A stretch of 64,000 bases of DNA from Kribbella sindirgiensis (GCF_004331435.1 NZ_SJKA01000002.1:124001-188000); one strand, 5' to 3'. Positions 33,947 through 43,323 are shown, counted from the stretch's first letter. The notes: a model not told the origin generated them from the letters alone. Program-made: numbers and translations.

Positions 33947-35607
33947 CAGAGCATCTCCAGGTATCGGTGCACCAGTGTCACGGCCATCGCTCCGTCGCCG
34001 ACCGCGGAGGCAACCCGCTTCACCGACTCGGCCCGTACGTCGCCCGCGGCGAACACGCCCGGCATACTCGTCTCCAGGTGGTACGGCTCCCGGTCGAGCG
34101 GCCAGCCCGGCGGTCTGCCGTGCAGGTCGGGTCCGGTGAGCACGAAGCCTCGGTCGTCGCGGAGCAGGTCACCGGGCAGCCAGTCCGTCCGCGGGGCCGC
34201 GCCGATGAACACGAACATCCATTCCGTGTTCACCTCACGCTTCTCCCCGGTCTCGCTGTTCAGCAGGGTGAGGTGTTCCAGGTGCTCCGAGCCCATACAG
34301 GAAACGACCTGCGTGCAGGTGTGCACCTCGATGTTGTCGATCCCGTCGATCTGGTCGATGAGGTACGACGACATCGTCGCGGTGAGCGATGGTCCTCTCA
34401 CCAGCATATGCACGCGTTTCGCATGCCTCGAGAAATAGACCGCTGCCTGACCGGCCGAGTTCGCCCCGCCGATGATGTAGACCTCGGCGCCGGCGCACGC
34501 CGGACCCTCGGTGGTGGCCGAGCCGTAGTAGATACCGCGACCGCACAAATCGTCGACACCCGGCGCCTGGAGCGTCCGGTACGAGACGCCGGTCGCCAGG
34601 ATCACCGAGTGCGCCGAGATCTCGCTGCCGTCGGCGAACCGCAGCCGGCGGGCGTTCCCGAGCGTCTCGAGCCCGACGACCTGCCGCGTCGTCAGCAGCT
34701 CGGCCCCGAACCGGACGGCCTGCCGCCGGGCCCGGTCCGTCAGCTGCGCGCCGGACACCCCGTCCGGAAAGCCCAGGTAGTTCTCGATCCGGCTCGACTG
34801 GCCGGCCTGTCCGCCGGTCGCCACCTGCTCGACCAGCACGGTCCGCAGACCCTCGCTGGCGCCGTACACCGCCGCACCGAGGCCCGCCGGGCCACCGCCG
34901 ACCACGACCAGGTCGTAGAAGTCCTTCGCCGGCGCCGTCGACAGACCGACCTTCTGGGCCAGTTCAGCCTCGGACGGCGCGACCATCACCGTGGCGTCGG
35001 GCGTGATCACGACCGGCAGCGTCGTACCGTCCACGTCCGCGGCGTCGAGCAGGCGTCTCGCCTCGTCGTCGTCGACGTTCAGCCAGCGGTACGGGACCGC
35101 GTTGCGGGCGAGGAAGTCGCGGGCCGCGAACGACGGCGCCGACCAGCGGTGCCCGATCACCCGGGTCTCGTCGCCGGACGGCTCCGGGGTCGACCGCCAC
35201 AGGTCGAGCATCGCGTCGACCACCGGATACAGCTTCTCCTCCGGCGGGTTCCACGGCTTCAGCAGGTAGTGGTCCAGGTCGACCACGTTGATCGCCTGGA
35301 TCGCGGCGTCGGTGTCGGCGTACGCCGTCAGCAGCACCCGGCGGGCCAGCGGGAACAGGTCCATCGCGGCCTCGAGGAACTCGATCCCGGACATCTGGGG
35401 CATCCGGTAGTCGGCCAGCAGCAGCGCGACGGGTTCACCACGGAGCTTCAGCTCCTTCAGCGCGTCGAGCGCCTGCACCGGGTTCTCCGCCCGGACGATG
35501 CGGTTCTCCTCGCCGTACCGACGGCGGAGGTCACGGGCGATCGACCGGGAAACGCCGGGATCGTCGTCGACGGTGAGGATCACCGAGCGGGTCGTTGACG
35601 CTGTCAT
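33946..35607 (-). CDS. Response-regulator receiver fused to thioredoxin-reductase-like flavoprotein
   Basis: A 553-residue fusion. Residues 8-130 are a receiver domain with phospho-acceptor D66 (LLADYRMP) and K117 (LLKPW). Residues about 145-225 look like a thioredoxin-type fold without CxxC. From about 228 it is a thioredoxin-reductase-like flavoprotein: GGGPAGLGAA, GGQAGQSSRIENY, ILATGV, a second Rossmann motif IIGGANSAGQAA and FAAGDVR. The redox CxxC of true reductases is replaced (GSATTEGPACAG). The ATG at 35607 is chosen over an in-frame start at 35655 because the receiver fold begins there. It is coupled to the histidine kinase. Confidence 0.92.
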   Translation of the reverse strand: MTASTTRSVILTVDDDPGVSRSIARDLRRRYGEENRIVRAENPVQALDALKELKLRGEPVALLLADYRMPQMSGIEFLEAAMDLFPLARRVLLTAYADTDAAIQAINVVDLDHYLLKPWNPPEEKLYPVVDAMLDLWRSTPEPSGDETRVIGHRWSAPSFAARDFLARNAVPYRWLNVDDDEARRLLDAADVDGTTLPVVITPDATVMVAPSEAELAQKVGLSTAPAKDFYDLVVVGGGPAGLGAAVYGASEGLRTVLVEQVATGGQAGQSSRIENYLGFPDGVSGAQLTDRARRQAVRFGAELLTTRQVVGLETLGNARRLRFADGSEISAHSVILATGVSYRTLQAPGVDDLCGRGIYYGSATTEGPACAGAEVYIIGGANSAGQAAVYFSRHAKRVHMLVRGPSLTATMSSYLIDQIDGIDNIEVHTCTQVVSCMGSEHLEHLTLLNSETGEKREVNTEWMFVFIGAAPRTDWLPGDLLRDDRGFVLTGPDLHGRPPGWPLDREPYHLETSMPGVFAAGDVRAESVKRVASAVGDGAMAVTLVHRYLEML

Positions 35608-35710
35608 GCGTCCTTCATACCAGCGGAACCCTACAAACCGGGATCGGTAATCCACAGGCCCGTGCCCGGTTCGCGAAGGGCTGATTCGCGAACCGGGCGC
35701 GAGGGGCGGC

Positions 35711-37465
35711 CTATGGGAGGGCGTCGAGGTACGGCGCGTGGCTGTTCTGGAACTCCCAGTTGTAGTACTTGTCCCAGTTGATCGACCACGTCATCAGCCC
35801 GCGGAAGCCCGGCGAGGTCCCGCCGCGAAGGCTGTAGCCGCCGCAGTTCTGGCCCTTCACCAAGCAGTCGAGCGCGTCGTGCACGGCTGCCGGGGCGGTG
35901 TAGCCGTTGCCTGCGCTGACCGCCGCCGGGAGCCCGAAACCGATCTGGTCGTCGCGCAGTCCCGGAAACGTCTGACCGGTGTTCGCCACCGGGAAGCCTG
36001 CCTTGACCATGTCCGTCATCGCGATGTGGAAGTCGGCGCCGCCCATGGTGTGGTACTGGTTGTCGAGCCCCATCACCGGGCCGGAGTTGTAGTCCTGGAC
36101 GTGCAGCACGGTCAGCGCGTCGCGCAGCGCGTGGATCACCGGCAGGTACGAGCCGGTCCGATTGTCGCCGCCGCTGGAGCCGCCGTAGAACTGGTAGCCG
36201 ACCTGCACGAAGAACGTCTCCGGCGCCATCGACAGCACGAAGTTCGCGCCGTACCTCGCCTTCAGGGTCTTCAGCGCCGAGATCAGGTTGACGATCACGG
36301 GTGTCGTCGGGTTGCGGAAGTCGGTGTCGCCCACGTTCAGATAGAGCGAGTGTCCTTCGAAGTCGATGTCGAGCCCGTCCAGGCCGTAGCGGTCGATGAT
36401 CGCGCTCACCGAACTGACGAACGCATCCCGGGCCGCGGCGGTGGTCAGCTGCACCTGCCCGTTCGCACCGCCGATCGAGATCAGCACCTTCTTACCCGCG
36501 GCTTGCTTGACCTTGATGGCTGCTGCGAACTCAGCGTCGCTCTCCACGTTCGGGCACTCGCTGACCGGACACCTGTTGAACCTGATGTCCCCCGAGGTGA
36601 CGCTCGTGGGCTCGCCGAAGGCCAGGTTGACGATGTCCCACTGGTCCGGCACGTCAGCCATCCGCACATACCCGGACCCGTTCGCGAAGCTCGCGTGCAG
36701 GTAGCCGATCAACGCATGCTTCGCCAGCCCGGCGCTTGTGCAGCCTGCTGTCCTGGCCGCCACAGCTGCCGACTTGGCCGACTCACCGGCGCTGTTGTAC
36801 GCCGCCACCGAGTAGGAGTGACTGCTGCACGTTGCGAGCCCGCTGACCGTCGCCGTCGTACCAGTGACCGTTTGTACGACGCTCGCACCCTCATAGACGC
36901 GGTAGCCGGTGACGGTGCCCGTGGAGGCCGGCCAACTCAGCTCAATGGACGAGGTGGTGCTGCTGGTGACTGTTGGCGTACCAGGCGCGCTCGGAGCACC
37001 CGGCACACCGCCCGGACCGTCCAGAGTGAAGTCATCGGCCTGGTACGCCGACTGGCCGTACCAACCGTGCACGTAGATCTGTGCGGACGTCTGACTCGCA
37101 CCTGTCGTGAAGGACAGGCTCAGCTGGGTGTAGCTCGGCGCGGCCGGCGTCCAGGTGGAGACGCCGCCCGCGACACCGAGATAGACATACGACCCGCGCA
37201 CCCAGGCCGACAGCGTGTACGCCGTGTTCGGCTGCACCGACACGGTTTGACTGCACTGGGCGTAGTCGGAGCTCGTCACCGCCCCGTTCAGCGCATGCCC
37301 GCCGGTGCGTACCGGCGTACTGACGACAGAGCCGCCAGAGCACGACCAGCCGCTCAGCGTGCCGGTCTCGAAACCGGGGTTGTCCAGAATGTTCGCGGCC
37401 TGCGCAGGCACAGCAATGCCGGCCACCAGAACCCCGAGAACCACCGCAAGCCATCGCATAGCCAT
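35711..37465 (-). CDS. Secreted GH18 chitinase with CBM and fibronectin III domains
   Basis: A 584-residue secreted protein. Signal peptide 1-23 (VLVAGIAVPAQA). Residues about 25-150 are a carbohydrate-binding beta-sandwich of CBM4/16 style (NILDNPGFETGTLSGWSC), about 160-240 a fibronectin III domain, and about 250-584 the GH18 barrel with SIGG and the catalytic DGLDIDFE (DxxDxDxE). It cleaves chitin to chitobiose-type products by substrate-assisted catalysis. The layout is that of actinobacterial ChiC/D-like chitinases. Confidence 0.94.
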   Translation of the reverse strand: MAMRWLAVVLGVLVAGIAVPAQAANILDNPGFETGTLSGWSCSGGSVVSTPVRTGGHALNGAVTSSDYAQCSQTVSVQPNTAYTLSAWVRGSYVYLGVAGGVSTWTPAAPSYTQLSLSFTTGASQTSAQIYVHGWYGQSAYQADDFTLDGPGGVPGAPSAPGTPTVTSSTTSSIELSWPASTGTVTGYRVYEGASVVQTVTGTTATVSGLATCSSHSYSVAAYNSAGESAKSAAVAARTAGCTSAGLAKHALIGYLHASFANGSGYVRMADVPDQWDIVNLAFGEPTSVTSGDIRFNRCPVSECPNVESDAEFAAAIKVKQAAGKKVLISIGGANGQVQLTTAAARDAFVSSVSAIIDRYGLDGLDIDFEGHSLYLNVGDTDFRNPTTPVIVNLISALKTLKARYGANFVLSMAPETFFVQVGYQFYGGSSGGDNRTGSYLPVIHALRDALTVLHVQDYNSGPVMGLDNQYHTMGGADFHIAMTDMVKAGFPVANTGQTFPGLRDDQIGFGLPAAVSAGNGYTAPAAVHDALDCLVKGQNCGGYSLRGGTSPGFRGLMTWSINWDKYYNWEFQNSHAPYLDALP

Positions 37466-37559
37466 TTAGTAGAGATGTTCCATAACTCCTGGTCAATGCG
37501 TGACGACGGCGGGTATCCGACGCTGTCGGGAACCGCCCAGGGGCGAACCTGTCCGACAG

Positions 37560-37907
37560 CTAAGGACCGCAGTCGAGGCAGGGCCACGGACGGCCGCAGC
37601 GTGAGCAGCGGCCATCAGGAGCCGGCGCCGGCAGCCAGACCGTCTGCTCCTGCGGCTCGGGAGGTGGTGCGGCCGGCCGGACCGGCGGCGGGTCGAGCCA
37701 GTGCAGCCGGGTGCCGTCGCCGGCGGCGTGAACCGCCAGCAGTGACTCGATGCCGTCCCAGGTCGAGGTGCTCGACCAGCGGCCGAGCCACCTGAGCGCA
37801 ACGGCACCATCGGACCACTCCGCACCTTCCGCGAGCATCCGGGAACCAGGGGCGGCGATGGGCCGGACCAGACGGAAGAGGCGAGCCTGTCGCTTCAGCG
37901 TGTTCAC
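37560..37907 (-). CDS. Hypothetical protein with C-terminal Cys4 zinc-ribbon-like motif
   Basis: A 115-residue protein, no named family recognised. The body has the pattern VALRWLGRWSSTSTWDGIESLLAVHA found in small actinobacterial proteins of unknown function, then a Pro-rich linker and a terminal CSRCGRPWPCLDC cluster likely to bind zinc. GTG at 37907 is chosen because the in-frame extension upstream (to 38045) would run through a perfect 17-bp palindrome and into the start of the divergent regulator gene. Probably co-regulated with that regulator. Confidence 0.65.
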   Translation of the reverse strand: MNTLKRQARLFRLVRPIAAPGSRMLAEGAEWSDGAVALRWLGRWSSTSTWDGIESLLAVHAAGDGTRLHWLDPPPVRPAAPPPEPQEQTVWLPAPAPDGRCSRCGRPWPCLDCGP

Positions 37908-37945
37908 CTGCTCAGGTTCGCCCAGAACGCAGTGCGCACAACAGG

Positions 37946-37983
37946 TGTGGGCTGTGGGCTGTGGGAACAGCCCACAGCCCACA
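37946..37983. promoter_or_regulatory. 17-bp perfect palindrome between divergent genes
   Basis: TGTGGGCTGTGGGCTGT at 37946-37962 is mirrored exactly at 37967-37983 around a GGGA loop. Each arm contains a tandem TGTGGGC repeat. It lies 39 bases upstream of the Cys4 protein start and 61 bases upstream of the XRE gene. It is followed on + by TTGTTTT, so it could also stop antisense or leader transcription. Confidence 0.65.
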
Positions 37984-38043
37984 TGCCCTTGTTTTCCACG
38001 GTTTTTGTCGGCGAGGGCTTGTAGCTTGTCCGGCACGCACCAC

Positions 38044-39210
38044 ATGAGCTCGAAGCGCGAACGGGGTGGTCCTGTGACCGAGACACCGATTGGGACATCG
38101 TTTGGGACATCGTTCGGCCCGTTGCTGCGGCAGTGCCGGCAGGCGGTCGGTCTGAGCCTGCGCCAACTCGCAGCACGGGTCGGGTACGACCACAGCTATC
38201 TGTCGCAGGTGGAGCGCGGGCAGCGGCCCGGCTCGGCGGACCTGGCCCGGCTCTGCGACCGGGAGCTCGGCACTCAAGGCCGACTGACTGCCGCCTTCGA
38301 GCGAAGGCCCGCCCGCGCGGATCAGCTCCGACCGGAGGCCGACCCGTTGGAGACAGCGTGGCGAGGGCTGGTCGCGACACTCGGTTCCGGCGGACCGAGG
38401 CCCGACGACTTCCGCAGTGTTCCACCGGCCGCACTGCTCCCGGAGCTGGTGCGGCAGATGCAGGGCGCCGACGGTGCGGAGGCAGCCGAGCTGAGCATGC
38501 TGACCGCCGAGACCCTCGCCAGGCTGGGTGAGCGACACACTGCCAGGCGCTGGTGGTGGGCCGCACGCACGGCCGCGGACAGCATCGCCGAAGGCCCGCT
38601 GCCGGCGCTCGTGCGGGCCAGGGACGTCATCACCGGTCTGGCCGAGCGGCGTCCGTTGGCAGAGCTGCTGGAGCTCGCGGACGAATCGATCGCGCTCGAC
38701 CGGCAAGCACCGGGCGCGGCAGGTTGCGTGCCGCGGACAGCGCAGGCGCTCGTCCTTGCCGAGCTCGGGCGGACTCACGAGGCGCACCGTGCCCTGCAGG
38801 AGCTGATCGGCGTCGGCGACGAGCTCACCCCGGAAGCGCGGCCGTACCAGTTGCACTGGGCTGAGGGACGAGTCTGCACCCTGCTGGGGTACGGCACTGC
38901 GGGCTGCGTCCTGCTGGAGCGAGCCAGGGAGCTCTGCCCGGACAGCTGGATCGGCGAACGCGCACGACTCGACCTGTCCCTGGCCGAGTGCCTGGTGGTC
39001 GCGGGCGAGACCGCGGCCGGCCTGGCCACAGCACTCCGGGTCCTGGTCGAGCTGCCGGACGAGTGGCACGACTCCTTCGTGTACGACGCCGGCGATCGCG
39101 TGCTGCACGTCGTACAAGCAGAGCCCGGTGCTGCTGAGTTACGGCAGCTGCTGGCGCGGTCGGCGTACCGGAGTGGTCGGAGTGTGGGCGGCGGGTCGAG
39201 CTGGAGATGA
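38044..39210 (+). CDS. XRE-family regulator with helical-repeat C-terminal domain
   Basis: A 388-residue protein. Residues about 27-80 are the helix-turn-helix (LRQCRQAVGLSLRQLAARVGY, SYLSQVERGQRPG). The remainder is all-helical with TPR-like repeats (LARLGERHTARRWWWAARTAAD, LVLAELGRTHEAHRALQEL). The ATG at 38044 or the GTG at 38074 could be used. A 12-base tandem duplication encodes GTSFGTSFG just before the helix-turn-helix. Divergent from the Cys4 protein, with a large palindrome between. Confidence 0.85.
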   Translation: MSSKRERGGPVTETPIGTSFGTSFGPLLRQCRQAVGLSLRQLAARVGYDHSYLSQVERGQRPGSADLARLCDRELGTQGRLTAAFERRPARADQLRPEADPLETAWRGLVATLGSGGPRPDDFRSVPPAALLPELVRQMQGADGAEAAELSMLTAETLARLGERHTARRWWWAARTAADSIAEGPLPALVRARDVITGLAERRPLAELLELADESIALDRQAPGAAGCVPRTAQALVLAELGRTHEAHRALQELIGVGDELTPEARPYQLHWAEGRVCTLLGYGTAGCVLLERARELCPDSWIGERARLDLSLAECLVVAGETAAGLATALRVLVELPDEWHDSFVYDAGDRVLHVVQAEPGAAELRQLLARSAYRSGRSVGGGSSWR

Positions 39211-39223
39211 GAGCAGGGGTAGC

Positions 39224-40369
39224 GTGCGGCGAGTGACAGGTGAACAGCAGGCAACGGTAGTGACAGACGCGTGGGACTTCGCGGTCGAGCTGCGCAGCGA
39301 TCCGGCCAGTGCGGAGGCCCGGGCGGCCGTGCTTGCGGATCCGGCGTTCGGACAGTCGTTCACCGACCACATGGTCGTCGCGAACTGGACAGTGGACGGC
39401 GGCTGGCAGGGCTCGAAGGTCACGGCGTACGCACCGCTGTCGCTCAGCCCTGCGGCTGCTGTCTTCCACTACTCGCAGGAGATCTTCGAAGGCCTGAAGG
39501 CGTACCGGCACGCGGACGGCTCGGTGTGGGCGTTCCGCCCGGATCGGAACGCCGCCCGGTTCTCGGCGAGCGCGGCGCGGCTCGCGCTACCGCAGGTGCC
39601 GGAGGACGAGTTCGTCGCGGCCCTGCGCGCGCTGGTGACCGTCGACGAGGCCTGGGTCCCGTCGGCCGAGGACGGCGAGACCAGCCTGTACCTGCGGCCG
39701 TACATGATCGCCACCGAAGCCGCCCTGAGCGTCCGGCCCGCTCACGAGGTGTTGTTCGGCGTGATCGCCTCCCCCGCCGGCCCGTACTTCAATACCGGCC
39801 CCAAGCCGGTGTCCATCTGGCTGACCACCTCGACGATCCGGGCAACGCCGGGCGGGACCGGCGCGGCCAAGTGCGGCGGCAACTACGCGTCCAGCCTCGC
39901 CGGCCTGGCCGAAGCGGTCGCGAACGGCTGCGAGCAGGTCGCGTTCGTCGATGCGGTCGAGCACAAGTGGCTCGAGGAGATCGGCAGCATGAACATGTTC
40001 TTCGTGTACGCCGACGGCCGGATCGCGACACCCGAACTGAACGGTTCGATCCTCGAAGGCGTCACCCGGGCGTCGGTGCTCGAGCTCGCCGCCGACCTCG
40101 GCCACCCGGTCGAGGAGCGCCGCATCTCGGCCGACGAGTGGAAGGACGGCGTCCGCTCCGGCGACATCGCCGAGGTCTTCGCCTCCGGCACCGCCGCGGT
40201 CATCACCCCGATCGGCCGCGTCGCCTGGCCCGACGGCGACCTCACCATCGGCGACCACTCCGTCGACCACGGCGTCGGCCCGGTCACCACCAAGATCCGC
40301 ACCACCCTCCTCGACCTCCAGTACGGCCGCACCCCAGACACCCGCAACTGGCTCACCCGCCTGGCCTGA
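39224..40369 (+). CDS. ilvE: Branched-chain amino acid aminotransferase
   Basis: A 381-residue class IV PLP enzyme that transfers amino groups between leucine/isoleucine/valine and 2-oxoglutarate. Family marks: FHYSQEIFEGLKAYR, YLRPYMIATE, the PLP lysine in AAKCGGNYASSLAGLAE, VDAVEHKWLEEIGSMN and EVFASGTAAVITPIG. GTG at 39224 has AGGGG at good spacing; GTG 39233 is an alternative. A DUF1963 gene follows after two bases. Confidence 0.94.
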   Translation: MRRVTGEQQATVVTDAWDFAVELRSDPASAEARAAVLADPAFGQSFTDHMVVANWTVDGGWQGSKVTAYAPLSLSPAAAVFHYSQEIFEGLKAYRHADGSVWAFRPDRNAARFSASAARLALPQVPEDEFVAALRALVTVDEAWVPSAEDGETSLYLRPYMIATEAALSVRPAHEVLFGVIASPAGPYFNTGPKPVSIWLTTSTIRATPGGTGAAKCGGNYASSLAGLAEAVANGCEQVAFVDAVEHKWLEEIGSMNMFFVYADGRIATPELNGSILEGVTRASVLELAADLGHPVEERRISADEWKDGVRSGDIAEVFASGTAAVITPIGRVAWPDGDLTIGDHSVDHGVGPVTTKIRTTLLDLQYGRTPDTRNWLTRLA

Positions 40370-40371
40370 CG

Positions 40372-41577
40372 ATGAACGACCGGTACGACGACCTGATGGC
40401 CCGCCGTCAGGCACTTCTGGACGAGGCAAGGTCTCGGACCGAGGCCATGAAGAACGAGTTCTTTCGGTCGGCAGCACTCGCCTCACGAAGCTGGGGAGCA
40501 AGCGCACCGACCGTCGGGGACAACGGGCAGCTCCGAGTCACGGTCCACGAGCGCGACGAGTACCACCGCGACGTAGAGGTTTACACACTCGTGTCGGAGC
40601 CCGACGGGACGATCTGGCAGACCCCAGTCGAGACAGCGGACGACGATCCCAGCCCTGACCTTCGGGTGCATCAGGGCGAATCGGAGCCGACGTACCACGA
40701 ACTCGCGGAGCTGGCCCGGCACCACCTCGGACCAAGGCTCGCGCAGGCTTGGCTGGAGCATCTGGCTCCGGCCGTTCGGCTCGCCCACGCTCAACCAGGC
40801 GATCTTGTCGTGGGGCAGCTCGGCGGGTTACCGATGCTGCCGATCAACTCCTGGCCTTTCTGGGCCGGACACGGGCCGTTGAGCCACATCATGAGTCTCG
40901 ACTGCGCAAAGCTCGCGCCGATACTGCCGCATCTCGGGTTGCCCGCGTCCGGCCGGCTGTCGTTCTTCTACTTCGACGGACAGTTCGACAACTACCGGTC
41001 GACGGTCGGCACCTGGGATCCCGAGACGATGGAGGGCATTCGGACCCTCTGGTTCGATCGGGAGGCCGACGCGCCGCCAGAACTCACTCCGATCGTCACC
41101 CCGGCGCCCTCCGGGCTGAAGCCCTTTCGCTCGATCGCGCTGACTCCGATCCCGACGCTGACATGGCCGATCTGGGAACACGTGGAGCTCCGTCGATTGT
41201 GGGCCGACCACGGACTCGAGCAGCCCATGCCAGGCCTACCGCCGGAGCCCGTGGACGCGCTCTACGATGCGCTTCACCAGCGTGGGTACGTGGCGCCGAA
41301 CCACCTGGTCGGCGGTCATGCTTTCCCCGAGCAGAGCGCCGTCGAGATGGACCTCGCCATCGGTTCGTTGCATCGCTCCGGCGTGCGCGATATCGACTAC
41401 GAGAGCCCGGAGTTCGAAGAGCACGAGCGTGGCTGGCAACTGCTCCTCCAGGTCGACACCGACGACGATTCGGGCATGATGTGGGGCGACGTCGGAAAGC
41501 TCTACTTCCTGATCCGGCCGGCCGACCTCGAGGCCGGGAACTTCGGTGAGGTTGCCTTTACCTGGCAGTGTGGTTGA
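40372..41577 (+). CDS. DUF1963 (YwqG-like) protein
   Basis: A 401-residue cytoplasmic protein. The C-terminal half matches the DUF1963/YwqG pattern: GLPMLPINSWPFWAG, RLSFFYFDGQ, LVGGHAFPEQS, GWQLLLQVDTDDDSGMMWGDVGKLYFLI and a C-terminal FTWQC. Residues 1-130 are a less conserved charged region. The molecular function of the family is unknown; members are found beside polymorphic-toxin immunity genes, but no toxin is visible here. It is coupled to ilvE by proximity. Confidence 0.85.
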   Translation: MNDRYDDLMARRQALLDEARSRTEAMKNEFFRSAALASRSWGASAPTVGDNGQLRVTVHERDEYHRDVEVYTLVSEPDGTIWQTPVETADDDPSPDLRVHQGESEPTYHELAELARHHLGPRLAQAWLEHLAPAVRLAHAQPGDLVVGQLGGLPMLPINSWPFWAGHGPLSHIMSLDCAKLAPILPHLGLPASGRLSFFYFDGQFDNYRSTVGTWDPETMEGIRTLWFDREADAPPELTPIVTPAPSGLKPFRSIALTPIPTLTWPIWEHVELRRLWADHGLEQPMPGLPPEPVDALYDALHQRGYVAPNHLVGGHAFPEQSAVEMDLAIGSLHRSGVRDIDYESPEFEEHERGWQLLLQVDTDDDSGMMWGDVGKLYFLIRPADLEAGNFGEVAFTWQCG

Positions 41578-41612
41578 CGCGAGTTGTCCCCGGCGCCCGT
41601 TAGTTTGGGTGC

Positions 41613-42575
41613 ATGGCTGGGAAAGCGAAGTCTCCGGCGATTGAGCTCGAGGTTGGCGGGCGGACGGTTCGGGTTTCTAATCCGGACCGGGTGTACTTTC
41701 CCGCGCGTGGTGAGACCAAGCTGGATCTGGTGAAGTACTACCTGTCCGTCGGGGACGGGATCGTCAACGCGCTCCGGGAGCGGCCGTGCATGATGCACCG
41801 GTTCCCGGAAGGTGTCGCGGGCGAGAAGGTGCATCAGAAGCGGCTGCCGCACGGAGCGCCGCCGTGGATGGAGACGGTCCGGGTCAAGTTCCCGCGGTAC
41901 AACCGGACCGCCGACGAGCTGTGCGTCACCGAGATCGCCCACGTCGCCTGGGCGGTGCAGATGTCGACCGTCGAGTTCCACCCGTGGAACTCCCGGCGCG
42001 CCGACACCGAGAAGCCTGACGAGTGGCGCATCGACCTCGACCCGATGCCTGACTGCCCGTTCGATCGGGTACGCCGGGTCGCGCACACCGTCCACGAAGT
42101 ACTCGACGAGCTCGGCGCGGTCGGCTACCCGAAGACCTCCGGCGGCAGCGGCATCCACATCTACGTCCGGGTCGAGCCGGCGTACGGCTTCTCCGACGTA
42201 CGGCGGGCCGCGCTCGCGTTCGCGCGGGAGGTGGAGCGGCGGGCTCCGGACGACGTGACGACCACGTGGTGGCGCAAGGATCGCGACCCACGGCTGGTCT
42301 TCGTGGACTTCAACCAGAACGCCCGCGACCACACGATCGCGGCCGCGTACTCCGTGCGCGGCAACCCCGAAGGCACCGTGTCGACCCCGATCCGCTGGGA
42401 CGAGATCGACGACGTGAACCCGAAGGACTTCACGATCGCGACGGTCCCGCAGCGGTACGCCGAACTCGGCGACCTGCACGCCACGATCGACGACAACGTC
42501 TACTCACTCGACACACTGATCGAGTGGGCCGACCGCGACGAAAGCGAAGGCGCCGAAGCCCCACCCGAGGACTGA
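41613..42575 (+). CDS. Stand-alone LigD-type polymerase/primase domain protein
   Basis: A 320-residue archaeo-eukaryotic-primase-fold protein equivalent to the polymerase domain of LigD. Motifs: RVSNPDRVYFP near the start, catalytic metal-binding DLDP in EWRIDLDPMPD, SGGSGIHIYV and VFVDFNQNARDHTIAAAYS. Such proteins fill gaps or add ribonucleotides in non-homologous end joining. No Ku or ligase gene is beside it in this window, so it may work with partners elsewhere. Confidence 0.93.
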   Translation: MAGKAKSPAIELEVGGRTVRVSNPDRVYFPARGETKLDLVKYYLSVGDGIVNALRERPCMMHRFPEGVAGEKVHQKRLPHGAPPWMETVRVKFPRYNRTADELCVTEIAHVAWAVQMSTVEFHPWNSRRADTEKPDEWRIDLDPMPDCPFDRVRRVAHTVHEVLDELGAVGYPKTSGGSGIHIYVRVEPAYGFSDVRRAALAFAREVERRAPDDVTTTWWRKDRDPRLVFVDFNQNARDHTIAAAYSVRGNPEGTVSTPIRWDEIDDVNPKDFTIATVPQRYAELGDLHATIDDNVYSLDTLIEWADRDESEGAEAPPED

Positions 42576-42586
42576 CCGCGGACCTG

Positions 42587-42672
42587 CACCACTCACCAAC
42601 CTCACCTGCCGAGCCCTGGTGAGGCGCGCCCAAGCGTGACCGCCGCGGGTCAGCCCGGCTTGCTGAGTGGTG
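42587..42672. terminator. Inverted repeat between convergent genes
   Basis: CACCACTCA at 42587-42595 and TGAGTGGTG at 42664-42672 flank a GC-rich 68-base loop between the LigD-type gene and the TetR gene. Weak evidence for a shared terminator; no T-run. Confidence 0.35.
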
Positions 42673-42682
42673 GGCGTCCGCC

Positions 42683-43285
42683 CTACCCCGCCAGCCCGTG
42701 GTGCAGGAGGTTGGTGAGGGTGTCGATGGCTTCCTCGTCGGTGATCGTCTCACCGTTGGACGGGTTGACGACGAGCCAGGTGTAGGCGAAGCCCTCCATC
42801 AGCGCGTTCATCGCGGAGATCATCACCAGCGGTTCGGCCGGCGGGTTCGGCAGATGTGAGAAGTGCTCGATCATGTGTTGGTCGTCGTCCGCCATGATCT
42901 GCTGCAGCCGGCGCCCCAGCTCCGGGTCCACCATCGCGGCCTGCTTCACCGCGACCATCTCCGGCAGATGCGCCTGGTAGAACCGCCAGAACGCCGCCAC
43001 ATGCCACCGGATCGCCGACAGTTTGCTGAAGTCCGCGTCGTGCCCGGCGACATCGACGACCGCCTCGTCGGCGGCCGCGAGCATGTCGCGCAGCAGCGCC
43101 TCGAGCAGCTCTTCCTTGCTCGCGAAGTGGTTGTAGAACGACCCCGTCGCGCGACCCGCCGCCGCGGTGATGTCGGTGATCTTCGTGTTCAGGTACCCGC
43201 GCTCGGCGAAGACCTCGCGCGCGGCCTGCTTCAGCGCCACCTCGGTCCCGGCCGCCCGTTGCCGGCGGCTCACCGTGTCCGTCAC
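42683..43285 (-). CDS. TetR-family repressor (monooxygenase-linked)
   Basis: A 200-residue TetR protein. The DNA-binding helices are in REVFAERGYLNTKITDITAAAGRATGSFYNHFASKEEL (residues about 24-61). The C-terminal ligand domain is helical and not assignable. It is divergent from an FAD monooxygenase gene, with EcoRI-like palindromes in between, so it likely represses that gene until an aromatic or similar ligand binds. Confidence 0.92.
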   Translation of the reverse strand: MTDTVSRRQRAAGTEVALKQAAREVFAERGYLNTKITDITAAAGRATGSFYNHFASKEELLEALLRDMLAAADEAVVDVAGHDADFSKLSAIRWHVAAFWRFYQAHLPEMVAVKQAAMVDPELGRRLQQIMADDDQHMIEHFSHLPNPPAEPLVMISAMNALMEGFAYTWLVVNPSNGETITDEEAIDTLTNLLHHGLAG

Positions 43286-43323
43286 GACGTACCTCCTTGA
43301 CAGCGAACCCTAGCTCTGGGCAA

